The notes: a model not told the origin generated them from the letters alone. 27,377 nucleotides of DNA from Candidatus Bipolaricaulota bacterium (GCA_030612485.1 JAUWNS010000005.1:1-27377); one strand, 5' to 3'. Shown: positions 16,013-22,703, counted from the stretch's first letter. A program made the numbers and translations.

Positions 16013-16160
16013 GGCCAAGAACTTTCTACGCCAGGAAATCGTTACCAGCCTGGAGAGCTAGCCAGGAAACAACCCCCTTCACATGCAAAGAAACCCATAC
16101 CATGAGCCCAAGATAGCCCATAGGAGTAGTTCCTAGTTGGATTCTGAGAAATGTGTCGGA

Positions 16161-16349
16161 AATTGCCCCGACGACCCGACCCTCTCCAAGCTCGCCGGCC
16201 ACACTCTTCTCCTCACTGCCGCTTCCCCGATATACCTGCCGATCCTGTATACCGTCCCCTTGTAGCTCCTCGCCTACCATATCGCCGTCCTGCGAGGAAC
16301 CGACGTTGACCAACCACGCAACCTGGCAAAGACGGTCACTGTGGAGTGA
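16161..16349 (+). pseudogene. glmS: glmS C-terminal remnant
   Basis: On the plus strand one frame from 16161 to a TGA at 16347 reads DDPTLSKLAGHTLLL, then ILYTVPL, an in-frame TAG at 16263, then LLAYHIAVLRGTDVDQPRNL and AKTVTVE. The final DVDQPRNLAKTVTVE is the nearly invariant end of glucosamine-6-phosphate synthase. The TAG replaces the Gln of the usual PLQLLAYH. The remaining roughly 540 residues of GlmS are missing; nothing GlmS-like is recognisable before about 16150. The remnant is therefore dead: truncated and carrying a nonsense codon. A functional copy must be elsewhere if the cell makes GlcN-6-P this way. Confidence 0.85.
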
Positions 16350-16430
16350 GAGAACGTCCCGCAGCGAGGGGATCGCTCCCTGACCTTAAGTATTACCGTC
16401 AGTTGTCCGAGAATGCGTAACTATTAACTA

Positions 16431-16586
16431 TGCGACTATAAACTCGAAGAAACAGAGAGAAGATGCCGGCATCATAAGGAAGTTTTCGAACTCATTGAGC
16501 GGTTTGAACGCAATCGCGACGCCTATCGATCTAGCGATTACAACGAGGCGCAGGTTTGCCTGGAGCTGATCAATCCTCCTCTCTAG
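16431..16586 (+). pseudogene. Eco57I-like restriction-modification protein, N-terminal remnant
   Basis: A 51-codon stretch without a start codon reads HHKEVFELIERFERNRDAY, then RSSDYNEAQVCLELINPP, and stops at TAG 16584. This matches the N-terminal start of type IIG/Eco57I-type methylase-nucleases, whose usual continuation is REFIDPFF.ALGWDV. A TAA lies just upstream and similarity ends at NPP, so only the head survives. It is recognised from a family pattern in memory, so a search is needed for proof. Confidence 0.6.
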
Positions 16587-16655
16587 GTCAAGAAAGTCGA
16601 GCTTGCTCCCCCATAATCTGTAGTTAAACAGTCGCAAAACCCCAACGTACACACA

Positions 16656-16969
16656 ATACCTACCCCTACAGACTTTGCTGATTTGTGTTCACCTACAACT
16701 GTCGAAGCCAGGATGAACGAACTGGTGTTACTGTTGGGAATGATGGCCTACAACGTGTTGCAGTTGATTGGGCAGGAGAGCTTAGAAGGAGATGTTATAC
16801 CCCTTCGTAAGCGGGCGACACGTCGTTGATTACGCAGTGTGATGCAGGATATGATCTACCTTGCGTGCCGGTGGTGAAGCATGCACGGCGGTTGGTGTTG
16901 TCGTTTGGCAGGCACTGTCCGTGGTTTGACACCTGGCGGAGGGTATACCTACAGTTAGCCACAGCCTGA
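16656..16969 (+). pseudogene. DDE transposase (IS4/IS1380-like), C-terminal remnant
   Basis: The plus strand reads PTDFADL, then MNELVLLLGMMAYNVLQLIG and QESLEG, an in-frame TGA at 16827 (RR*LRSVMQDMIYLAC), a frameshift near 16860, and then RRLVLSFGRHCPWFDTWRRV ending at TGA 16967. This is the C-terminal block of DDE_Tnp_1-type transposases (N.LVLLLGMLAYN..R.IGQ, RRRLRTV.QDMIYLA, FGRHCPWF). It has at least one nonsense codon and one frameshift and lacks the catalytic N-terminal part, so it is inactive. No inverted ends were found. Confidence 0.75.
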
Positions 16970-17198
16970 GCTTTGTAGAAGAGCCTGGAGAGGAAAGAGC
17001 AGCGAACCCTAACAGGGAAAGTGTTACGCAAAGGAAGAGAAAATACTCTGCAACGTGTTTTCCATCCTGATCGTCAGTGATCTTAGGGCCTCACCGAGGC
17101 AAGCGGTCCAGAAATCAGAGCCATTTCGAGGGCAAGATGACTGAACTGTGCCTTCAGCCGGTAGCTTCTTCATACCTCCACAGATTCAGGTACTTGAT
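16970..17198. other. Intergenic DNA, nothing recognised
   Basis: This stretch lies between the transposase remnant and the DUF89 remnant. Neither strand gives a convincing gene or repeat, and it is probably decayed sequence from the same events. Confidence 0.4.
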
Positions 17199-17380
17199 TC
17201 ACACGATAGCTCGTTGCGTGGGTTCAGCTTCGGTTACCTGCCTTGCTGTAGCGAGTGTCTGCTGCATGAAGCAAGGGATGCAGTCGAGGTAAACTCTTAC
17301 TAGACCCTTATTCGCGCGCGAGCTTCGCCCCGCACTTGGGGCAGTCTATCTTGTAGCACGGTGTTCCCACTACGTGTGCA
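17199..17380 (-). pseudogene. Decayed second copy of the zinc-ribbon 3' end and DUF89 5' end
   Basis: The minus strand first encodes the tail of a zinc-ribbon protein, VGTPCYKIDCPKCGAKLARE, with TAA at 17308. After 13 bp comes VYLDCIPCFMQQTLATARQV, then a TGA at 17199. The first part is nearly identical to the end of the intact gene at 18469-18687, and the second parallels the first residues of the intact DUF89 gene (TYLDCFPCFMRQALDAAR). The gene order and spacing of the intact pair are kept, so this is a partial, diverged duplication. Both parts are truncated and cannot make whole proteins. Confidence 0.85.
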
Positions 17381-17381
17381 A

Positions 17382-17560
17382 CGCGCTCGTCACTGCCTTT
17401 TTCACCTTGTTCTTCTGCAGGTACCCGATAAAGTGCCACTCCGCACCCCGGCCTCGACTGCCTGTCGGACCTCATCCGGCGTGCGCGTCTTTGCCGCAGC
17501 GACGAGGATCACCCCCTCCGGAAGTTCGGAAAGGATCCTTCTCACGTCCTCCTCTATCAT
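17382..17560 (-). pseudogene. yggS: yggS (PLP homeostasis protein) fragment with internal deletion
   Basis: Starts at ATG 17560, overlapping the DUF89 stop as ATGA. The first 40 codons (ILSELPEGVILVAAAKTRTP, then DEVRQAVEAGVR) match the YggS N-terminus, including the PLP lysine in AAAKT. A different frame then gives EWHFIGYLQKNKVKKAV from 17441, the next conserved YggS block. The roughly 20 residues expected between them, containing GENYVQE, are gone and the frame is broken. After this the sequence joins the decayed zinc-ribbon copy. YggS binds PLP and balances amino acid pools; this copy is not functional. Confidence 0.8.
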
Positions 17561-18450
17561 TTGGTCACCTTCTCCACAGTTTGTTCTCTTAGCACCACTG
17601 TCCCGATCTCTGCCTCGGCCTCCCGGGCGATCACCGGGCACTTCACCTTGAACAGGAAGAAGATCGGCCCGGGGACGTCAGACAGCCCCTCGAAGTTCCC
17701 TTGCCCTTTGGAAATGATGAGTTCCGCGGATTGAAACGCCGCTACGAATTTTTGGGAACAATCCTCAAGCCGGGTACCAGGAGCGTCAGACCCGTTCGTG
17801 ATCACAGTGGCCACCTTGTCTAGCCCTACATAACGCGCGTCAGCCAAGGTGGCGTCGTTGATGGTCGGCTCGCCGCGGGTGACAAACGTGACTTCCTTTC
17901 CACGCCGCACGAGCTCCTCAATCAGGATCTTATCGCACACGATCTCCCCGGTGTTGTCCCCCAAATAGAGGATTTCCTTTACTTCAGTCAGTTTCTCTTT
18001 GAACGCGCGGTACTGCACTGAATCGAACGGTTCCTGTAACGCTTGGCTGAGCGAATCGTTTACTATCTGATCGAGCGAGCGGCTGTGATCCATCGTTAGT
18101 TTGGGGCCAAAGTCGATGATATTTCCTGCCCCAGCGATCTTGAGCGCGGTAAGGAGGGGATCTTCTGATCCTTGCACTTGGGACTTCAACGTGGGATAGA
18201 ACTTGAGGCCGAGGTCGTTTGATTCTTTCTTTACCTCTTCGTACGGGTCAGCGACCCCTGTTACCTCCCGCACCAGCCGGTGAATGAGCTGACCCATGTC
18301 GATCGGGGTAGAGTCCGACGGAACCGCGGGGAGAAGCTTGGCCACCCGATCGAGGACCTCTCTCTGTACTGCGGGATCATCGGTCGCCATCCGCGCCGCA
18401 TCGAGCGCTTGACGCATGAAACATGGGAAACAATCAAGGTAGGTTTTCAA
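17557..18450 (-). CDS. DUF89 / ARMT1-like metal-dependent damage-control phosphatase
   Basis: A 297-residue protein. Seen: the N-terminal DCFPCFMRQALDAARMA with a CxxC, LIHRLVREVTG, DPYEEVKKESNDLG, and YLGDNTGEIVCDKILIEELV, the key Asp-Asn motif of the family, followed by VTRGEPTINDAT, ISKGQGNFEGL and FLFKVKCPVIA. The family binds Mn or Ni and removes phosphate from damaged or side-product phosphosugars and pantetheine derivatives. The start is TTG 18450; no ATG or GTG is available before the conserved YLDCFPC, and the duplicate copy supports this position. It follows the zinc-ribbon gene by 18 bp in the ORP-like operon, where close relatives are common in anaerobes. Confidence 0.85.
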   Translation of the reverse strand: MKTYLDCFPCFMRQALDAARMATDDPAVQREVLDRVAKLLPAVPSDSTPIDMGQLIHRLVREVTGVADPYEEVKKESNDLGLKFYPTLKSQVQGSEDPLLTALKIAGAGNIIDFGPKLTMDHSRSLDQIVNDSLSQALQEPFDSVQYRAFKEKLTEVKEILYLGDNTGEIVCDKILIEELVRRGKEVTFVTRGEPTINDATLADARYVGLDKVATVITNGSDAPGTRLEDCSQKFVAAFQSAELIISKGQGNFEGLSDVPGPIFFLFKVKCPVIAREAEAEIGTVVLREQTVEKVTK

Positions 18451-18468
18451 AACGGCTTTCCCCTACGC

Positions 18469-18687
18469 TTATTCGCGCGCCATCTTCGCCCCGCACTTGG
18501 GGCAATCTATCTTGTAGCACGGTGTTCCCACTGCGTGTGGCACGCGCGCGCCACACTTTGGGCAGACGCAGTAACCGGATGGCCCTGCGCCAGCGCGGTT
18601 TCCGCCCATCTGTCCCCGTCCTTGGCCACGGCCCATTCCGGTTCCTGCACCGGCTCCTGCCGGCCCTGTTCCGTCTCCTCTTGGCAT
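18469..18687 (-). CDS. Small Gly/Met-rich zinc-ribbon protein
   Basis: A 72-residue protein. The first half is low-complexity and rich in Gly, Met, Arg and Gln (MGRGQGRGQMGGNRAG). The second half has two CPKCGA units (YCVCPKCGARVPHAVGTPC and DCPKCGAKMARE), giving five or six cysteines for one zinc or iron site. Similar small proteins occur beside NifX/NifB-like and Mrp-like genes in anaerobes, and the N-terminal part recalls DUF5320-type sequences. Function is unknown; a metal-carrying or scaffold role is inference. It begins one base after the upstream ATPase stop codon, so co-translation is likely. A decayed copy of its 3' half lies about 1.1 kb downstream. Confidence 0.75.
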   Translation of the reverse strand: MPRGDGTGPAGAGAGTGMGRGQGRGQMGGNRAGAGPSGYCVCPKCGARVPHAVGTPCYKIDCPKCGAKMARE

Positions 18688-18688
18688 T

Positions 18689-19561
18689 CTAGCCGCCTTC
18701 TCTTTTCCATTCCTTCATGAACAGTTTAAAGATCTCTCGCATCGCTTTTCCGGCTGGGCTTTCTTCGTCCTCAACCGCGCTCTTCCCCGCGATCATCATC
18801 TTTGTCACCCTGTTGTCGTATGGGATCTGCCCGAGGGTGGGGAGACCCTCTGCTTCGGCGAATCGTTCGATCTCCTCTGAAATCCTGGCGTTCAGGTCCG
18901 CCTTGTTAATCACAAGATAAGCAGGGATGCGGAAGTGCTGCACAACCCCAAGAATCCTCTTCAGGTCATGCAATCCCGAGAGGCTCGGTTCGGTGACGAG
19001 AATCACCGCGTTCGCTCCAGTCGCCGAAGCGATCACTGGACAGCCGATTCCCGGGGAGCCGTCGATCACTAATAGTTCAGCCTCGCTTTCCTTCCCAAGC
19101 TCGTACGCTTTTTGCTTGACAATGGTGACGAGCTTCCCCGAGGTCTCTTCCCCAGGGTAAAGTTCGGCGCTGGCAAGCGGGCCGAGTCGGGTTGCCGATG
19201 TGGTCCACTGCCCGGAGTTCTGGGGGACGAGGGTAATTGCGTCTGTCGGGCAAACATAGGCACATGCCCCGCACCCTTCGCACATGTAGGGGTCGATCGT
19301 GAATGACTCATCGATTGCACGAAACCGGCAGACCTTGCGACAGGCCCCGCAGGAGGTGCATTTCTCCTCGTCCTTCACCGCTACCTTTGATCCTTGGAAG
19401 ATCCCTTTACTCTTCACCTGTGGGTCGAGAAGGAGGTGAAGGTTCGCCGCATCGACATCGCAGTCAGCAAGGATCTTGTTCTTGGCCAGGACAGCAAACG
19501 CCCCAGCGAGTGAGGTCTTCCCTGTACCGCCCTTTCCCGAGAGGAACAGTATGCTCTTCAT
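18689..19561 (-). CDS. MrpORP-like ATPase with two [4Fe-4S] ferredoxin motifs (copy 2)
   Basis: A 290-residue Mrp/MinD-type P-loop protein. The deviant Walker A is SGKGGTGKTS (residues 8-17). ADCDVDAANLHLLLDP is the second conserved Asp region. An inserted ferredoxin domain at about residues 67-110 carries CTSCGACRKVC and CEGCGACAYVCP. Walker B and the switch are in LLVIDGSPGIGCPVI, and VTEPSLSGLHDLKRIL follows. In Desulfovibrio, two such MrpORP ATPases sit with the orange protein and assemble or handle Mo/Cu/Fe-S clusters and influence cell division. The pairing with a second copy, with ATGA overlap, matches that arrangement. The protein is cytoplasmic. Confidence 0.9.
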   Translation of the reverse strand: MKSILFLSGKGGTGKTSLAGAFAVLAKNKILADCDVDAANLHLLLDPQVKSKGIFQGSKVAVKDEEKCTSCGACRKVCRFRAIDESFTIDPYMCEGCGACAYVCPTDAITLVPQNSGQWTTSATRLGPLASAELYPGEETSGKLVTIVKQKAYELGKESEAELLVIDGSPGIGCPVIASATGANAVILVTEPSLSGLHDLKRILGVVQHFRIPAYLVINKADLNARISEEIERFAEAEGLPTLGQIPYDNRVTKMMIAGKSAVEDEESPAGKAMREIFKLFMKEWKREGG

Positions 19562-20400
19562 GTCGTTACCTCCTTCAGCGCCTCATGCAGTGCGATGAAC
19601 CGCTCTTTCCATCGAGGAAGAGCATCAGTGAATGGAGTTCCTTCCGAGTAGAGGGAGGCAATTTCACGGTCGAATGGCACCTTTAATAGGACCGGGATGT
19701 GCTCTTGCGAGCAGTAATGCTCGACGCGATCATCCCCGATTCCATCACGATTTATGATCACTGCCACCGGGACATCGAGTGAGCGGGCCACTCCGACGGC
19801 TGCCTTAAGATCGTGCAGCCCAAATGGGGTCGGCTCGGTAACAAGAAGTGCAATGTCGACCCCGTGGAGCGCGGCAATCGTCGGACAAGCGGTTCCTGGT
19901 GGGGCATCGATGATTGTCAGGCGTTGCGGATCGATCTTTTCCTTCAGCGCGTGGATGATTGGAGTTGCCATTGCCTCGCCGATGTTGAGTAGCCCGTGAG
20001 AAAACGGAAAACCACGTGCTGTTCCCGACTCTGTTACACCGAGTTCGTGCGGAGTCTCGGAGATCGCTTTGGTCGGGCAGACCAGCGTGCACAGTCCGCA
20101 ACCGTGGCATAGTTCGTTGTATACGAGCACCTTCTTGCCTAAGACAGCGATAGCATTGAATTCGCACGCCTGTGCGCACTTGCTGCACTGATTGCACAAC
20201 TCCTCGTCGATTTGCGGGAGAAGCTTCGAGATCGAGCGTTTCTTGTCAAATGTTGGATTTAGAAACAAGTGTGCGTTTGGCTCTTCGACATCACAATCGA
20301 TGAATTGGATCTTTTCCTCTTCGGCGAGGGCAAGGGCGAGATTGACAGAGATCGTCGTCTTCCCTGTTCCTCCCTTTCCGCTGGCGACAGCAATACGCAT
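19558..20400 (-). CDS. MrpORP-like ATPase with two [4Fe-4S] ferredoxin motifs (copy 1)
   Basis: A 280-residue paralogue of the next gene. Seen: ASGKGGTGKTT (residues 6-16), FIDCDVEEPNAHLFLNP, ferredoxin motifs CNQCSKCAQAC and CHGCGLCTLVCP at about residues 68-112, IIDAPPGTACPTIAAL, VTEPTPFGLHDLKAAV. The two copies are clearly related but diverged, consistent with a heterodimer. It overlaps copy 2 by 4 nt. A 192-bp gap separates it from the upstream NifX-like genes; that gap contains the repeat and hairpin described below. Its own promoter was not found, and the upstream promoter at 21467-21495 probably serves the whole block. Confidence 0.9.
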   Translation of the reverse strand: MRIAVASGKGGTGKTTISVNLALALAEEEKIQFIDCDVEEPNAHLFLNPTFDKKRSISKLLPQIDEELCNQCSKCAQACEFNAIAVLGKKVLVYNELCHGCGLCTLVCPTKAISETPHELGVTESGTARGFPFSHGLLNIGEAMATPIIHALKEKIDPQRLTIIDAPPGTACPTIAALHGVDIALLVTEPTPFGLHDLKAAVGVARSLDVPVAVIINRDGIGDDRVEHYCSQEHIPVLLKVPFDREIASLYSEGTPFTDALPRWKERFIALHEALKEVTT

Positions 20401-20550
20401 TAGGGTAACCCACTTAAATGTATTTTTTCTTCTCTCACTTCAACCTCAAACTCCTATGCAAAATTCTTCTACCGCATGAGGAAACAGCTGAGTGCTTTGA
20501 CGTCCAAAGGATCAAGCAGATAAACTCTCCAATCTCCCCTCCGAGCCAGA

Positions 20551-20592
20551 GGCCCTTCAGGGCCGGCGGCCGATCTCTCAATCATTCAATTT
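20551..20592. repeat. Hairpin and 3'-end repeat after the NifX-like gene
   Basis: A small GGCCC-TTCA-GGGCC stem lies at 20551-20564. Next to it CCGATCTCTCAATCATTCA (about 20570-20588) is followed by ATTTCTAG and reaches the stop codon of the NifX-like gene. Nearly the same sequence lies just after the sulfotransferase stop codon (21684-21730). It may act as an mRNA 3' element. There is no U-run, so termination is not supported. Confidence 0.45.
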
Positions 20593-20967
20593 CTAGTGTC
20601 TGTCGTGGAAGGTGTGTTCCTGACAGGCATCTCCTTCAGAAGCTTTGGAGAGCTTGCCGCCCTTCCAGGATTCGATCGCCTCGCGCGCTGTCCCTGAAAT
20701 GCCGATACATACCTCGATTCCGTTTGTGTTCAGGATGCCGATTGCCCGGCGGCCAAGGCCGCTGCACAGAAGAACGTCGATCCCTAAGTTGGCCAGAATT
20801 TCTCCTGGAAGCCCTGTCCCTCCCGTGTGCTCGGAGTCGTTCTGTACAACCTCTACCTGATCTGTCTCTGTGTTGTAGATCGTGTACGCGGGAACACGGC
20901 CAAAGTGCTCGCCGACTAAGTCGTCGAGTCCCCCTCGTCCGGCGGTCGGTACGCAGACTCTTGTCAT
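20593..20967 (-). CDS. NifX/NifB C-terminal-like (dinitrogenase Fe-Mo cofactor family) protein B
   Basis: A 124-residue protein of the family that includes the C-terminus of NifB, NifX, NafY and the orange protein. Seen: MTRVCVPTAGRGGLDD, GEHFGRVPAYTIYNTE, LANLGIDVLLCSGLGRRAIG, ILNTNGIEVCIGISGTAREA. The HFGR segment is the part of these proteins that contacts the metal cluster. The C-terminal CQEHTFHDRH adds possible ligands. No nifHDK is visible, so a non-nitrogenase metal-cluster role like that of ORP is more likely. ATGA overlap with the upstream paralogue, and a strong site (GGAGGAAGGAG) before the ATG. Confidence 0.85.
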   Translation of the reverse strand: MTRVCVPTAGRGGLDDLVGEHFGRVPAYTIYNTETDQVEVVQNDSEHTGGTGLPGEILANLGIDVLLCSGLGRRAIGILNTNGIEVCIGISGTAREAIESWKGGKLSKASEGDACQEHTFHDRH

Positions 20968-21341
20968 CTCCTTCCTCCTCCATGTCGCGCGCCGGTCGCT
21001 CCTGTTGCGTCGGTGAGACGGCCGGCTCGATAATCCTCTAACGCTTCCTTGATAGTTCCTTTTGCCCCGGTGTAGATCTTGATCCCGGCAGCGGAGAGCC
21101 CTTGGTACGCGTTTGGCCCGACACTCCCGGTGATGACCGCGCTTGCTTTCTTAGCGGCGACAGTCTGCGCTGCTTGGACACCAGCGCCGTGTGCACCAGG
21201 GACGTTTCTCACCGTCTCTGTGATAAGCGCCTCCGGCGTGGGCGCATCCAGGTCGATGAACAGAAAGTATGCTGCTCGGCCAAAAGCCGGATCGACCTCA
21301 GAGTTAAGTTCTTCTCCTCTTGCTGTGATACAGATGGTCAT
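20964..21341 (-). CDS. NifX/NifB C-terminal-like protein A
   Basis: A 125-residue paralogue and the first gene of the operon. Seen: MTICITARGEELNSEVDPAF, GRAAYFLFIDLD, GAHGAGVQAAQTVAAKKASA, VITGSVGPNAYQGLSAAGIK. The family histidine is replaced, since FGR is kept but preceded by PA rather than H, hinting that this copy has a different ligand set from B. The C-terminus (TGATGARHGGGRR) is Gly/Arg-rich and probably disordered. A leader of about 120 nt separates it from the promoter, and a short stem (AGCACG with CGTGCT) lies in it at 21366-21389. Confidence 0.8.
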   Translation of the reverse strand: MTICITARGEELNSEVDPAFGRAAYFLFIDLDAPTPEALITETVRNVPGAHGAGVQAAQTVAAKKASAVITGSVGPNAYQGLSAAGIKIYTGAKGTIKEALEDYRAGRLTDATGATGARHGGGRR

Positions 21342-21466
21342 TTTAGCTCCTCGTTCCTTCTTAAAGCACGATTGCGGTAAGCCGTGCTGCTAAAGCGTAA
21401 GAGAGCGAGGCGATGCAATCAAGCAACCATTCTCCCCTCTATTTCAAGGACTCTCTTAACCCTCTT

Positions 21467-21495
21467 ATTATAAGCATACGCACAAAATAGATCAA
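21467..21495 (-). promoter_or_regulatory. Sigma-70-type promoter for the ORP-like operon
   Basis: On the minus strand TTGATC (21490-21495) and TATAAT (21467-21472) are spaced by 17 bp. The -10 is perfect. The first gene begins about 125 nt downstream. No sigma-54 type GG-N10-GC element was found. Confidence 0.7.
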
Positions 21496-21502
21496 ATCAT
21501 GG

Positions 21503-21530
21503 CTGCCGTCGTATTCTGACAGGCAGGCGC
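21503..21530. repeat. Second copy of the small palindromic unit
   Basis: CTGCCGTCGTATTCTGACAG followed by GCAGGCGC matches, apart from two or three bases, the 30-bp palindrome nested in repeat copy A (1737-1764). It is followed by CACGCAGAGAA, the same kind of flank. It is a dispersed REP-like unit lying just upstream of the operon promoter. Confidence 0.55.
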
Positions 21531-21571
21531 GGAGCACGCAGAGAATGGGAGCAGGCTTGAGCGAGCAAGTG

Positions 21572-21704
21572 ATTGAATGATTGAGTGAGTGAATCATTGA
21601 GTGATTGAACGGTTCCTTACATCAGTAGCCCCTTCCATCTTTTTCTACTAAGTTATCTTTCATCTTTTCAATCTCCCGATCCTCCGATCACTCAATCATT
21701 CAAT
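21572..21704. repeat. Inverted repeat of 17 bp
   Basis: ATTGAATGATTGAGTGA (21572-21588) and its exact complement TCACTCAATCATTCAAT (21688-21704) enclose about 100 bp of AT-rich DNA containing related partial repeats (GATTGAGTGAGTGAATCATT). The right arm is the same sequence that follows the stop of the NifX-like gene B. No gene lies inside. Confidence 0.6.
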
Positions 21705-21723
21705 TCCCAGATCTTCCGATCTC

Positions 21724-22302
21724 TCAATCCCCACAGCGCTGCCGGTAGAGGGATGAATCGACGACCTGCGACATCTTCTCCACATTGAGATCCATATCTA
21801 CAAACTTGGCAACGCGACGTGCTTGTGTAAGCGGGTCTTTCAGGATCTCGTTGTAGCTCACGTAGAGGACGTTGATATTTGGCTGATCGTCAATCCAGGT
21901 GGCGACCCGGTGTAGGTGTTCATGAGACAGCTCCGCAATCCGTTCGTCGCTGACGGTATCGGTTGATTCTCCTCTGCTGATGAGCATCTGACGCTGAGAT
22001 GCAAGCATCTCCTCCATCTCGCGCCGCATAAAAATAACGCGATAGGCGTAGTTCTGCGGCAGGTATTTTAGTAGGGCCGAGATCATCTTGACAGCTTTTC
22101 CCCCCGCTTCTTTCAGCCAAGCCTGATCATGCTCGATCGCTTTGACCCGTTCTAACTCATAATACCCCTTGGGGTTATCTGCATCGGCTGTTCGTATGTG
22201 ATCGGTTAATACAGGCATCCCCCCGGCTTCGAGCATCATCATCATGAGAGATGTGCCGGAACGAGGCAGCCCCGACACAATCGTGATCGTATTTCGTTTC
22301 AT
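21724..22302 (-). CDS. Sulfotransferase-family protein
   Basis: A 192-residue P-loop protein. ITIVSGLPRSGTSLMMMMLE carries the PAPS 5'-phosphosulfate-binding loop (GLPRSGTS). NPKGYYELERVKAI and a conserved YRVIFMRREMEEMLASQRQM correspond to the 3'-phosphate-binding region. ILYVSYNEILKDPLTQARRV-like sequence near the C-terminus fits the end of the fold. At 192 residues it is short for the family (typically 250 or more), but the P-loop and C-terminal motifs are in order. GGGAGGAACG precedes ATG 22302. It may move sulfate to a carbohydrate or small molecule, or bind a different nucleotide; many bacterial members have no known substrate. Confidence 0.8.
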   Translation of the reverse strand: MKRNTITIVSGLPRSGTSLMMMMLEAGGMPVLTDHIRTADADNPKGYYELERVKAIEHDQAWLKEAGGKAVKMISALLKYLPQNYAYRVIFMRREMEEMLASQRQMLISRGESTDTVSDERIAELSHEHLHRVATWIDDQPNINVLYVSYNEILKDPLTQARRVAKFVDMDLNVEKMSQVVDSSLYRQRCGD

Positions 22303-22338
22303 CGTTCCTCCCGCCTAATATTACACTTCGGAGCGGTG

Positions 22339-22697
22339 TCAGTTCTGTGGATCGAATTTAACGTTGACCCCTCGCCCTTGCAGAGCTTCGATGCCCGGCT
22401 TGTTTGGAGAGCCAGGTGCAAGGGTCAAGAGGTTGTGCTGGAGGTCAATAAAGTCGTGGCTGTCAATCCCTGCGTTGCTTACAAGAGGCGTAATGTCGCT
22501 ATCTGTACGTTGTCGTACAAGTAGAACCACGTGAGGTCTGTGCAATATTGCATCCCTTCGAGATCGGTTATCCCTCGACTCGCGGCATCAAAGGAAGTCA
22601 GCCCAATCAAGTCGGTATCGTGGATGTCTCCAGTTGGTTTCCCGATCGCATCACGAATGGCTGCTTCAAGCCCTGGGTCGGGGAAGTTGACAACAGG
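22339..22697 (-). pseudogene. Leucine-rich-repeat protein fragment with a frameshift
   Basis: The minus strand reads VVNFPDPGLEAAIRDAIGKP, then TGDIHDTDLIGLTSFDA, DLEGMQYCTDLTWFYLYDN. Near 22500 the frame shifts; the next frame gives SDITPLVSNAGIDSHDFIDL, then GIEALQGRGVNVKFDPQN and a TGA at 22339. Together they follow the known shape of a bacterial leucine-rich-repeat domain (L..L..L.LY.N.I.DI.PL), of the kind common in some deep-branching thermophiles. Replacing AAGC with AGC at the shift would account for the lost base. No signal peptide or start precedes it. The fragment starts within 7 nt of the tRNA 3' end. Confidence 0.75.
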
Positions 22698-22703
22698 AAG
22701 AAA

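Noticed and set aside
16026..16313. Minus-strand frame of 95 codons near the sugar cluster promoter
   Set aside because: Most of it is antisense to the glmS remnant, whose plus-strand frame is convincing.
16970..17198. Possible small genes between the transposase and DUF89 remnants
   Set aside because: No frame shows a ribosome site with a plausible protein.
20593..21341. Nitrogenase cofactor genes, hence nitrogen fixation
   Set aside because: No nifHDK, nifB radical-SAM domain or nifEN is present; the Mrp partners fit the ORP-type system better.
21541..21730. Repeated GATTGA/TGAGTGA units that could suggest a CRISPR array
   Set aside because: The units are short, irregular and without unique spacers or nearby cas genes.
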